Of a stretch of 64,000 nucleotides of DNA, positions 53,293 through 64,000 are shown in pieces. This DNA comes from Poecilobothrus nobilitatus (lineage: Eukaryota > Arthropoda > Insecta > Diptera > Dolichopodidae). The position numbers and the translations under genes were made by a program. The notes beneath the pieces were generated by a model. That model was not told the DNA's origin. It was given only the letters and a program-made list of their open reading frames with translations, and made no database searches. The stretch spans positions 126,139,911 to 126,203,910 of the forward strand of contig OX352773.1 in NCBI GenBank assembly GCA_947095535.1, given 5' to 3'. The number at the start of each line of letters is the position of its first letter. The first letter of the stretch is position 1.

Positions 53293-54210
53293 TGGAAATT
53301 ATCACTATAGAGCTTATATTGAGTCTTTATTAAATTATGGTACAGATGCTGCTGCAACTCATTTAGAATGTGCAGGATGGATTTTAGATATAGCAAATAT
53401 AGCAAAATCTGATAATAATGGATCAAACGAGCGCGAAAAATTATATCATAAAAGCAGTGCAGTGGAACTTATGGGTTAACTAAACGTAGATATGTTTAAC
53501 AAACCTATTTTACTTATAAATAATGTTGACATTCGTATACCTTTAACAATTGAAAAACCAGATTTTTATCTATTTGCAGACGATTCTGATGAATCACAAT
53601 TACAAATTATAGAAACCACGCTATTTATGAGGCAAGTTACCGTTACTTCAAGCGTACTACTAGCACACAAACGCGTTGAAGTAAAAAGTTTTACAATTCC
53701 ATGAACAGCTCCTCAATATCACTTGATAATGTTTTTATTGGACAGTTGCCAAACACAATAATTTTTTGCATGACAGAAAATGTGGGTTACTCTGGAAAAA
53801 GATCAAAAACCCCATACAATTTTAAACATTTTGATATTTCACAATTTGTGTTACACGTAAATTGTATTCAAATACCTAATTCAGCAATTGAAACCAGTTT
53901 TTCAGATGAAAATAATTCCTGTACAAGAGCATACAGTAAACTTTTTTCAGGAACTGGAATTTACCACAATGATAAAGGTCATCAGATAACAAAGTCTATG
54001 TTTAGTAATGGATATTTTATACTTGCTTTTGATTTAACTCCAGATGCATCTGAAAATAAAATATGTGAAGGTTTACTAAACCAGGGTACAGTTAGAATTG
54101 AGGCAAGGCTATCAAAACCACTTACATCTACACTAACTTCTATTGTTTATGGAGAATTTGATGCAAGCATACAAATTGATAAGAATCGAAATATATTCAC
54201 AAATCTATAA
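53293..54210 (+). pseudogene. Major capsid protein, 5'-truncated copy (copy 2)
   Basis: Lacks the first 114 codons of the 41677 gene; starts inside NYHYRAYIESLLNYG at the junction. The same TAA (53477-53479) and the same frameshift (about 53701) as copy 1 are present, so these lesions predate the duplication. The three C-terminal conserved blocks are identical. An open frame reading through the junction from 53252 is an accident. Confidence 0.88.
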
Positions 54211-54225
54211 ATAGAATATTGAAAC

Positions 54226-54537
54226 ATGTATTTGAATATTCAACAAGATATCATCGTCCTGTGCCCTTGTGGATGTGAAGTTTTGTTGTGATGATAAAAA
54301 TACTTTTTTTGTAAAAGATATTTGTTTAGTTGGAATTAAAGATGTAAAAAATTTGTAAAAAAGTTTACTTACATATTTCCAACCAAAGAAATTATAAATC
54401 AAAATTTTGAAAACTACTCTTTTGAAACTGTACATAATGCTAAAATTAAAAAAGAATTAAGACAGGTGATAGAAAAATTTGATATTATTATAACAAATGG
54501 CAAAAAAAAAAAAGAAGTTTTTAATGAACTACATTAA
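54226..54537 (+). pseudogene. Possibly nuclease-like Polinton protein (copy 2)
   Basis: Identical to 42951-43262, with the same frameshifts. No independent information. Confidence 0.4.
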
Positions 54538-54576
54538 TGAAATAAGTAGAGTGTATGATTTGAGTCAGTTTGAGTT

Positions 54577-55000
54577 ATGAATTCTTTAAAAATAACTAGT
54601 GTTTTAAAATGTAACAAATTTACAAACAAATATTTTAAGGGAGTTTTTGCTTTAGACAAAATTCTAAAAATAATAGAAAAACCTACTTTTTTAATTGTAA
54701 ACACTGACTAGATAAAAGATCTGGGAATACATTGGTTTGTCCTTTATATTCCAAAGCATGGTTGCAAAATTTTGATTTGTATGGTGGAGTTCCAGATAAA
54801 CCGGAAATTTTGAAATATTTAAAAAATCAGTGTGTAATTTTTAATAATTGTGATACAGGATGTCCTTTCGAATGTATGTGGACAACGCAATAGTTTCCGG
54901 CTGGTATAGATGTTTTGGTTTAAGTTTTTTTGAATTTGAATTTGACAATCTGATTATTAATATGTTTTACAACTTATTTGGAAATTTAAATTTTGCATAA
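54577..55000 (+). pseudogene. Adenain-like cysteine protease, lineage II (copy 2)
   Basis: Identical to 43302-43725: His in GIHWFV, Cys site VCGQ in another frame, same TAG and frameshifts. Confidence 0.75.
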
Positions 55001-55083
55001 TCTTGTGTACCTATGCAATACAATTAATATTAAAAAGCTTTAGTTAAAATGTAGTAATTTAAGAATAAGGTTCGAACATAAAT

Positions 55084-55557
55084 TTGATGTTGAGTTATAC
55101 ATATTTTCTCAACAAAAATCATTCAATAAAAGTTCTTGTTGGTTTTGATACAGAATATCTTGTAGCTAATTGCATTTTTCATCGTATTGGAAAAAACCCA
55201 GCTATTTTAAAATATCGTGATTGGTGTAAATTCTATCAGCAATTTTATGAAAGGTACTCGAAACAATTAATAAAGAATACAAAATTATGTTTACAATATG
55301 GATTAAGAATTGTTATTGGCCGATGTCTTAGCATTCACAAAGAGGAAGGTGACACATTTTACAACTTAATTGATTTTCTTCAAGCTGTAATGATACACAA
55401 TAAAAATGCTGAATCTAATGTACGGGAATATGTTATTAAATATATAAAAACGTGTCAAGAAAAACATGTTATGAAATTGCACGAAGAAATATATGTACGT
55501 TATATTCCATTACAACGTTGTAGCGTTCAATGCTATTATTCTAGATTGTTTTTTTAA
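55084..55557 (+). CDS. Unknown conserved Polinton protein, 157 aa (copy 2)
   Basis: Identical to 43809-44282. Intact frame with no family assigned; see copy 1. Confidence 0.5.
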   Translation: MMLSYTYFLNKNHSIKVLVGFDTEYLVANCIFHRIGKNPAILKYRDWCKFYQQFYERYSKQLIKNTKLCLQYGLRIVIGRCLSIHKEEGDTFYNLIDFLQAVMIHNKNAESNVREYVIKYIKTCQEKHVMKLHEEIYVRYIPLQRCSVQCYYSRLFF

Positions 55558-55626
55558 AATACCTGTACTACTAGAAAATAAAATTTCTAATGTTTTAAAC
55601 AAGAAGAACAATAAATGAAAAAATTT

Positions 55627-55846
55627 TTAATTTTTAAAAAGTTCTGCAAAATAGTCAGGATCCACTTCTGGATTATTTATTTCCCTAATTTGTTGCTCCA
55701 CTATATCTTCACCTAAGACTTGAAAAGTTGGTATAAATTTTTCAGTTTCGATTAATTCCTCCTTATCTACGGTGGATGTATTTTCATCAACTTGGATCTC
55801 ATTTTACATATTGACTATATGGAAATGTTGTTGAATCATCTGCCAT
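55627..55846 (-). pseudogene. Small acidic protein (copy 2)
   Basis: Identical to 44352-44571, same single frameshift. Confidence 0.4.
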
Positions 55847-56306
55847 TTTTGTAAAATATCTTACCAAAATTGAATTAAAAAAGATTTGCCAGTAAAATTG
55901 AACCGCGTTATATACTGTAGCACCCAGTCAAACTTCAAGTTTTCAGAGTATATAAATAAAGAAATGTAAAATTGGATTTTTAAAACTAGTTAGATGGTGT
56001 ATAAATCATGTCAAAATCTCAAATAGTAAAAGAAATACATATAGAGTTGTAAAGAAAAGAATGTTACAAGGTTGCAAGTAGAGATTTTTATTCCGGTTCA
56101 AAAATTAAATGTATGATGTAATTTTTCTTCGCTCTTTTGTGAAATACCTGTGTTTTTACGAAAAAAAATATTAAATAAATCAATTTTGTAACTATTTAGG
56201 TACATATAAAGCTGAATCTGAAAAATAAAGCAACTTTTAAATTTTTTAAATTTTATATTTATTTATTAATAATAAAAACTTATAACTACAAACCAATTTA
56301 CATCAT
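55847..56306. other. Intergenic stretch (copy 2)
   Basis: Copy of 44572-45031 including the TATATAAATA box; nothing else seen. Confidence 0.35.
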
Positions 56307-56475
56307 TTATTGGTAATTTGCATATATTTTACCAAAAGACTCAGATATATCTACAATACTTAAATTTAAATTTTTATCTTTATATACAAAATGTTCTTTT
56401 TCTTTTATTTCTTTAATAAAATCAGAATTCTCAAAAATATGAGTATATTTTTGAGGTACAATAATAGTTAATAGT
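56307..56475 (-). pseudogene. C-terminal fragment of unknown protein cut by LINE (copy 2)
   Basis: Identical to 45032-45200; ends SESFGKIYANYQ*. Confidence 0.4.
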
Positions 56476-56919
56476 TAATAGTAACTTTATTGTGTCAATT
56501 TTTACTTTTACAATATTTTACAATATTTCATTTCTTAAAAACTAATTACAATTAAATTTACTAAGCTATGTATATAGTTTGGCTTAGTGGTTCTTTTGAA
56601 TTTTTTTTTTCTTCATTTCGTTCTTACGATACAATTGTTAAACTTTTACTTGTAATTTTAATAGTATTACAATTTTGTTATTTTTGCTTTAAAGAATTAC
56701 TTGCACCCGGTATTTCTAATATATAATTATGCTTTAAGCTGACTAGATTATAAATAAAACAAAAAAAAAAAAAAAAAAATAAAATAAAAAATACATATAA
56801 ATCCAATTTGAACATTGATCTAAAGTAAATTCTTTCTTTAAATTTACCAATTTCCTTTGTTTTCTATATAATTAAAATTCTTTTTTCTCTTTTTATTTAT
56901 TTATCTCTTTTTTTTTCAA

Positions 56920-59910
56920 TTAACTTCTATGATTAAGTTTAGTATTCATATCATAACAATAAAATTCTGATAAATGTTTAATATTTATTGGTTCAAAAAA
57001 TTTTTGTTGGTTTTGAACATTTAATATAACAAATGGTGATAAATAATAATGCTGATTAATAGTATCACTAATGTGATCTTCATGTATATTTCTGATTAAA
57101 ACATTAATATGATTTTCTGTTTTAGCAAGATATTTTTTAGTTAACAATGTCGCATAATATATTATAGGCTTAATGTTGGCTGCCTCATATATGAATCTGT
57201 TAGAATACCTTTTATTTACATTTTCAAAATATTTATTTGTACAATTTCGTAGTATTTTTCTTTCAAAAATTTGTATTTTTTGCGCTAAGCTAGGTGATAA
57301 TGTAAACCAAATTGGAAACCCATAACATAACACAGGCCTTATAATTTGTTTGTAAATTAAAAGTTTAGTTTTTCTTGATAAATCCCTATGTCTTAAAAGT
57401 GGTTTCAATTTGGATGTTGTATTAACAGCTTTTGTAAGAATTTTTTTAGCATGTTCATTAAATTTGAATAAATTATTAAAATTAATACCTAAATACTTTA
57501 GGCTATTTTTTGGGGAAACTAAATGTGAATTTAATTCAAGTTTTATTCTTTTACTTTTAGCTACTACTTTTTTAGGGGCTTTACCGCTAGCGTTTCTAAA
57601 GCATATTAAAACTGATTTTTTTGAATTAATTCCAATTTTCCATTTATCATAGTATTTAACAATCTTTTCACTATGACTTTCCACATACTTTAGAGCTAGA
57701 TCTGGATTTTTGGAGTGAGCATAGATATTTGTATCATCAGCAAATAAGTTCGCTGTTGATTGCAATCTATTTCTTCTATCATATATTTCATGAGGAAAAT
57801 CATGTAAGTATAAATTAAATAATTTCGGACCCAATACAGAGCCCTGTGGAACACCTGCCGATACAGATATTTTTTCTGACTCTTGACCATCAAAACAAAC
57901 ATATAATGTACGATCTGACATGAAACTTAAAAGTAGCCTTATTACTGTTGCTGGAAAACCCAAATTAATCAATTTGTAAATTAGTCCATTCTTCCATACA
58001 GAATCAAAGGCCTTTTCAATATCAATAGACAACATTACTGTAGAAAACTTTTTATTTAAATTTAAGGCTATATCATTATGTAACTTTAGTAACGCATCTA
58101 AAGTCGAGTGTCCTGGTTTAAACCCAAATTGATAATCCGGAATAATATTATTATCATCACAAAATTGGTCTACCTGATTACCTATAAATCTTTCAAATAT
58201 TTTCCCCACATTTGAAAGCAATGAGATTGGTCTAAAATTAGTTGGTTCGTGTGATTTCTGATTTTTTAATATAGGAATTAGTTTCGCTATTTTAAAATGT
58301 TTTGGAAAGTATCCGTTGTTTATACAATTATTTAAAATAATCTGTAAAAAGGATAACGCTTTGTTTGGAAGTTTTTTTAGTATATAATTTGAAATTCCAT
58401 CTGGACCATGTGATTTTTTTAAGTTAATTTTTGAAATTATAAAATTAATATCTTCCAGTTTTAAAAACCTGGGAGATCCCGGGTTATCTGATGGAATTAG
58501 ATTTGAAAATTGTACAAAAGGTTGTAAACTATTTGTCTGTTCCATTGTCTGTTCTTTAATAAAATCATTAGTAACTTACCTAACCGATTCATTAATTTCT
58601 GTAATGTTACTGATGCTTTTATCCCTATAAAGCTCTTCATAAAAATTTTTAAAAACAGTAATCTTCTCTTGTTTTTCTATTATTTCTATTCCGTTGAATG
58701 ATAGCTTTTTGTCCTCATCAGTATTTTTACCTATTATTCTATTTATTTCTTTAAATGCCTTAGGGCCAGGTTTTATGTCACGAAGTTTTTTTTGAAATTG
58801 CTTATCAAAATGTTCCTTTAATTTTTCATCCAGAATTTTTCGAAGGCATTGGATTTTTGAATTTAGAGATTTATATTCACTAGATATTCTATTTAAATAT
58901 CCATGATATAAATTTTTTAAGTCTTTTTGCATTTTTCTTTTCACTTTTATCATATTTAATATATTTTGAGGAAGATTGTTGTATCTTCTAATATTTGGGC
59001 AATATAAATGCGAATGATTTTCTACTCCATTATTTATTACATCTACGAACTTTTTTATGTAATTATCAATTTCTTCATTCGAAAGGTTTTTTGTTTTTGA
59101 AATGTTTAAATTAGGCATGTAAAAAGCTTGCTCAATTTCACTCTTAAATTTAACCCAGTCCGTGTTTTTAAAGGATCTAATTTTTTGAGGCTCATTTAAT
59201 TTAAGTTTGTAATTTCTAATATCAATATCAAGCTTAACAACGAAATGGTCAGAAAATGAGGAAAATGTTTTACATTGATAATTTTTATTTATCTGATTTA
59301 TTAGATTATCAGACACTAAAAACAAATCTAATATTGAACCACTTCCAGGAAAAGTTGTTTGAAATGGTGAAACTATAATAAAAGAGTACTGGGTAGAATG
59401 ATCTATCAACCATTTTTCTAGTAACACACCATTCCTATTTGTTAGTGTATCACCATATTTTATCATTCTTGCATTAAAATCTCCCCCAATTACAATAAAG
59501 TCAAAATTTTTTGCTAAATCATTAATCTTATTCATTGTATCATTCATAGTAATACAATCTCTTTGGGGTTTTATATATATTGAACCCACTAAAAATGATT
59601 TTTGTATATTATCATGTCCTAATACCTTTCCTTGTGCTAAAGTGATTGGAGTACGAAATTCTTTTGTATCAATTTGTGTCAAATCTATGTTATTTTTGAA
59701 CAGTATAGCTGTTCCTTGATCGAAGTCATTTCTAATAATTTTATAATCATCAAAACAACACCTATTTCTTCCATTTAACCTAGTTTCAGTAACAAACGCA
59801 AAATGTGGGTTTTTATCTTTAAGTACGTCCAAAAGGAATGTTCTTCTACTAATGCTTTTTATTGAGCGAACATTAACTGTAATTGCAGAAAAAACTTTAT
59901 TTAAGTTCAT
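56920..59910 (-). pseudogene. LINE ORF2: endonuclease and reverse transcriptase, one in-frame stop (copy 2)
   Basis: Protein-identical to 45644-48634, with endonuclease frame 58576-59910 and reverse transcriptase frame 56920-58545 (LFADDTNIYA). The same single TAA (58578-58576) separates them in phase. Confidence 0.92.
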
Positions 59911-61252
59911 TATTTGTTATTTTTATTAAAAATTGTATATAAGCTCCCTGTTGCTCTTCCTTTGATTTTAAGTTTTTTATATATGACATAAACACATTTA
60001 TCTCCTTCACTAAATTAGTAAGGCTCATACCAAATAAGTTATTTGACATTTCGAAAAATTCATTTAAGGGATTTGGACGATCAACCCAATTACCCTTTGT
60101 TATTAAATTTTGATTTGATTTCGGAAGTCTAGGAAAAGAATTACCGTCCATTATATTAATTGAACTATAATTTGCTTCTTTTCGCTCTTTTACTTTTTTC
60201 CCATTATTTTTATGTCTTTGAAGATATTCTTTGTAATAGGGACATCCCCTATAATTCGCAGGGTGCTCCCCACCACAATTTGTACATTTAGGTACGCCTT
60301 TTCCCTTTGTCATTGGGCATTTGTATGGTAAATGTTTTAATAAACACTTTACGCATCTGTATTCTCTACTACAATTATTTGCCACATGGCCAAACTGTTG
60401 GCAACGCATACATTGAATTGGACTGAATGACATCAATCTCTCCCAATGTATTCTTTGGTATAATAGTACCTTAGTGTTTAGCAATTGCTCTATGTTTTGA
60501 TTAGGTTCCATTTGGATTATAAACATTCCTAAATCTTTGTTATTTTTTTTAGAGTTAGGTGTTGGAAAATTTATTAATTTTTAAAAATTTTATATCCGGA
60601 AATACTGACACTAATTCATTTTTGACGTCATTTTCGTCAAATGCTTTATTTAAACCTTTTAATAAGAGGTTAATATTTTTAATTTCTTTTGGTGTAAAAG
60701 AATGTGCTTCAATTTTTATTTTTCTTAAGTATTCTAACAGTTCTGTATGAAGGCTACAAAAATTTTAGTTTTGTTTTTGTTTGAAGAATTTATTATTTTA
60801 ACATTTTTTTCATTTATTGTAATTTTTGATTTAACAAATTCTAAAATTAATTTTAAATTTGCTTCATTAATTATTATGGGAGGGCAAAAAGTTTTTTTTT
60901 CTACATTAATGTTCTTTTCTGTTGGTTTTTTAGAATTATCAACATTTTGTAAATGGCTATTAGTATCAAAATTATCATTCTTATTTTGTAGCAATTGGAA
61001 CTGATTTTGCGAAATCTCCAGTTAATTTTTTTTTAATTTTGTTTCTGGTACATTTTCCAACTTACTAATATCGTTATGATACCTTTTTCTAGGCTGGATA
61101 TACGTCCATTACTGTTCATTTTCTTTTTGATTGATGTCCATATTTGGTATTGAATTATTCTTATCATTAATATTTACACTACCATTTTTCAAACTTAAAG
61201 TTTCTTTAAGCATTAATCTTTTCTTAAACTTAATACCACTCCTTCGTCCCAT
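59897..61252 (-). pseudogene. LINE ORF1: zinc-knuckle protein (copy 2)
   Basis: Copy of 48621-49976, knuckles in 59897-60526, same N-terminal frameshifts and same 14-base overlap with ORF2. Confidence 0.82.
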
Positions 61253-62264
61253 TAAGAGACTAAGAGGATACAATGATTAAAAAAAAAAAAAAAAAATAAT
61301 ATTTTGAATTGTTTTTTTTTTTATGACTTTATTTTTGATTTGATATTAATAATGATAAGTAACAATTTGTTATCTTAATTTTGTTTTTGTTTTTATTTGT
61401 AATATTTTTTCTCTTTTTTGTTTATTTTGAACTTAAAACCGGTTTATTTTTGTTTATTTAAAATATAATTATGTATTTGTTTTTTTTTCTTTTTGTTTTT
61501 TTTTTTCTGTACTATTATATGAAGGCATAACAAGCCTATTTTTTTTTTTTTTTTTTTTAATTTATTACAATTAAAATTTGTAAGAGCACTTAAATTTGCT
61601 TCTTCTCTCCGTAAAGGTTCTAAATGAACTCCTTTTGAGGTACAAATATAATTAAATTGCGGTTCTCAAAAACCCACTTAAGACCGTAAATGGTCTTAAT
61701 TTGTTTGACATTGATTATGTGATATAGAGCATCTTGCTCCATATCTTTTGTTTTTAAGAAACTCTTTCTAGTTTCAATATTTTTCTTATTAAAAGCTTCT
61801 TTGAAGCTTTTTTTAGCTGGTAGTTCTTCTTCTTGAAGAAGAATGATTTCTTCTTATTGTTGTTGTTGAAATTGTTGATGTTATGGTTGTTATTGTTGTT
61901 GATGATGATGATGATGATGTTGTTGTTGATGTGTCTGCGATTCTTATTGAGTTCTTATTCTTTTTAGTTTAATTGGGGACAACTCCTGCGTTGGCTTTAT
62001 TTGTTGAGCGTAGGCGAAAATCTCTGCTGTGTTTTCCATTTTGCTTTCTTGTTGTATTATTTATATTGAGCTCTTTCTTTGAATTGGTATATCTTAAGAA
62101 AGATCCCACTTTATTTACACTAAATTTTTCTTCTAAATAAGTGTATTATCATTGTTTAGAAAGCAAAATCCTTAAGAAAACTGGTTAAAAACCAAAAGTT
62201 GTAAAATAAGTTGTTTAATAATGTAATAAATAATTGATTATAATAAAACTATAATTTTTTTGAA
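61253..62264 (-). other. LINE 5' region and flank (copy 2)
   Basis: Copy of 49977-50988 with the GAT/GTT microsatellite at 61856-61931. No gene. Confidence 0.5.
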
Positions 62265-62559
62265 ATAGCATTTTTTGCAACATTTTTGCATTTAACAGTG
62301 TTTTAAAGTTAAGAAAAATTCTTTACATAAATTCTAATTATACTTTTTTATGAAAGAATATTATTTTTTATTTACCTATTCCTAAACTACCTATTTATTT
62401 TTATTAGTAAATATTTTTCTATTTCTATCATAAATATTTTTCTATTTTTATTTTTTCAAATAGCATTTTTGCAACATTGTTGCATTTAACAGTGTTCTAA
62501 AGTTAACAAAAAATTGTTTATATAAATTCTAATTATACTTTTTTATGAAAGAATATCAT
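62265..62559. repeat. ~200-bp tandem duplication next to LINE (copy 2)
   Basis: Copy of 50989-51283. Confidence 0.7.
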
Positions 62560-62565
62560 ATTTAC

Positions 62566-63480
62566 TTATCCATTGATTATGAATATTATCAATGCCTAAA
62601 TATTTCACATATACTTTATTGCCTTTTCGTTTTAAATTTTTTTCAATTAAATAAGTATTGGGGTCTTTGACACTAGTTAGTTCCTGTTTATAGAAGCCCC
62701 CATGAACTAATTCATTTTTATAATCTTTTAAATTATATGTAATCGGTTCTGTCTTGTTTTTGAAAGCTATTTTAAAAACTTCAGTTGAATAGTTAGGTTC
62801 ATAACCTTTTTGAAAAGTACATTTAAACCTTGCAATTCTAACAAAATCACCAAAGTAAATTTTCCCTTATTAAATATTTTAGGGTAATTGTAAATTGAAC
62901 GAAGAATTTGTTTGTGATGTAACTTGGTTTGGTTTTAACTTAATTGTACTGTGTTTTGTGTTATTGTATTTTTCAATTAGTTTTGGTAAAAGTTCTATCC
63001 ATTTAAAATTTCCTTGTAAACTAAACTGTTTCCACATAATTGATTTTAATGTTCTGTTAAACCTTTCACAAACACTAGCCTTCATTTCTGAATAAGTATG
63101 ATAATGATTTATTTATAGCTTTTCATCAAATTTTGGAATTTTTTGTTGAAAAATTCTTTTCCCTGGTTAGAATGAATATTTTTTGGAGATTTCCCCTCCC
63201 TTTTAAAAATCTTTTCCATACTTTGAACTACGTCATCTGCTGCCTTTGATTTAACTTTTTCGACATATGCATATTTTGAAAATATATCGATAACAGTTAA
63301 AAGGAACTTGTATCCATTATTCACTTTTTGATAGGCCGACATATCTACAAGATCAATTTCCCTTGTATTATTTAACTCTCCTTGAGATATTTTTCGTCTT
63401 TGAAATCCACGTCTAACTGGACGATGAATTTCAGATACTATTTGTGCTTTTGAAATTATTATTGAAAAGTTAAACTGCAA
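62566..63480 (-). pseudogene. Polinton-type integrase, lineage II (copy 2)
   Basis: Identical to 51290-52204: Asn replaces the second catalytic Asp (HSNQGKEFF), same frameshift near 63111, same C-terminal chromodomain-like part. Confidence 0.85.
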
Positions 63481-63643
63481 CTGTGAATTTGAATAAAATC
63501 AGTGTATATAATATATATATATTATGTAAATAAATTTTCGACTATATTCTGAAAATTAAAAATGGTAACATTAAAAGATTTTTTTTTCAATACTGTAATT
63601 TAATAGTTTAAAATTAAAATTTACAATATATTAACAATAATTC

Positions 63644-63907
63644 TTAAATTTTTTTATTTTTGAAGCCATAAGGAACTGAAGTATAATCATCTGCAAAAAC
63701 TCGTTTTCTGGAATTTATTCGATATGTTTTTCTTTCAGGAACAGTGTTGACTCTGTGATCGTATGTCGACGAATACTAGGAAATGTTATATCTATTTGTT
63801 TTAACTTTTTAACTAATTGTTTTATACAGCCAACATTTATTTCTTGTGAAGCGTTATAATTTAAACGAATACCTTTAACTTTGCAAACAGTTTTTTCACA
63901 TTTGGAG
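63644..63907 (-). pseudogene. DNA polymerase B C-terminal fragment, lineage II (copy 2)
   Basis: Copy of 52368-52631 with one substitution (ATCTGC for ATTTGC in the plus strand near 63690, changing an Asn codon region to ADDYTSV). Confidence 0.68.
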
Positions 63908-64000
63908 TTTTTTTTTTTTTTTTTTACGACGGTTGGTGGAAAACTCGAAAGTCACCAAGAGGAACTGCACGTGCTTCCTCAGGGTAGTGTTGGACTTTAA
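63908..64000 (-). mobile_element. Start of truncated LINE 3' fragment (copy 2), cut by window end
   Basis: Poly(A) tail (T run) and the first part of the LINE 3' UTR, matching 52632-52724. It shows that the second unit also carries the truncated LINE. Confidence 0.8.

Larger units (their letters stand above)
56470..62056 (-). mobile_element. Jockey-clade LINE, near full length (copy 2)
   Basis: Second copy of 45195-50780, carried along by the tandem duplication rather than by a new insertion, because flanks and all lesions are the same. The A run near 56761-56779 is one base longer than in copy 1. Confidence 0.8.
53293..64000. repeat. 11,275-bp direct tandem repeat, copy 2 (runs off the window)
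   Basis: Repeats 42018-52724 almost exactly. I noticed one substitution (T at 52411 in copy 1, C at the matching place in copy 2) and single-base differences in homopolymers (near 45490/56765 and 52632/63908). The repeat includes the start of the truncated LINE at its right end, so the junction type would recur if a third copy follows. Confidence 0.95.

Noticed and set aside
53252..53479. A 75-codon protein starting MRACSPNVCI
   Set aside because: Its start lies in the antisense of the LINE fragment and it reads into the truncated capsid gene across the duplication junction; it is an accident of the join.
1..64000. CRISPR array
   Set aside because: Repeats are long, irregular and of eukaryotic transposon type; no regular short repeats with unique spacers.

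Overview
The window looks like AT-rich arthropod nuclear DNA, most likely insect; the species cannot be told from the sequence. No host gene, rRNA or functional tRNA was found. Almost everything recognisable comes from mobile or virus-derived DNA: at least two lineages of Polinton/Maverick (adintovirus-like) elements, Jockey-type LINEs, a gypsy/errantivirus-like LTR element and tRNA-derived SINE-like repeats. Nearly every coding region has frameshifts, stops or deletions, so these are decaying copies rather than active elements. Product names below rest on recognised motifs and remembered family patterns; no database search was possible.

Region 1 (1-19 kb) is lineage I. After 2.4 kb of AT-rich DNA come minus-strand remnants of a Polinton integrase, two unassigned proteins, a possible fibre-like protein and a conserved accessory protein with a YWDDPN motif. 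A three-unit direct array follows (4306-8704, 8705-12125, 12126-15452). The full unit carries the accessory-gene 5' half, a packaging ATPase (minus), a PLA2-like/pX minor capsid gene and an adenain-like protease fragment (plus), a tRNA-derived SINE head, an AAT-type minisatellite and a GC-richer module. Each unit has its own deletions. A broken protein-primed type DNA polymerase B follows on the minus strand (15.5-19.0 kb), with about 1.3 kb of unrelated DNA where its motif C should be.

Region 2 (19-41.2 kb) is lineage II. Three copies (A, B, C) of a block hold two minus-strand genes, then plus-strand A32-like packaging ATPase, pX-like protein, a basic/acidic protein and a penton-like candidate. 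Blocks A and B are each followed by a non-coding segment Y (from 23033 and 32672) with a terminal hairpin, two tRNA-derived SINE-like heads, and an LTR with primer-binding site and a gag start. Y+B and Y'+C are near-identical, so this is a tandem duplication; Y alone carries a 1.29 kb insertion.

Region 3 (41.2-64 kb) continues element C with a minor capsid protein, an F54H12.2-like double jelly-roll major capsid protein, a nuclease-like fragment, adenain-like protease and an unknown 157-residue protein on plus. On minus are two small ORFs, an integrase and the polymerase C-terminus. A 5.6 kb Jockey-type LINE sits inside it, and a second 5'-truncated LINE interrupts the polymerase. From 42018 on, an 11,275-bp unit is repeated in direct orientation from 53293 to the window end. 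The copies are almost identical, and the junction lies exactly at the 5' end of the truncated LINE.

The most notable feature is repeated local tandem amplification of fragments from two virus-like lineages in one place. This could be a virus-derived cluster (for example a piRNA source locus), heterochromatin, or partly an assembly artefact.
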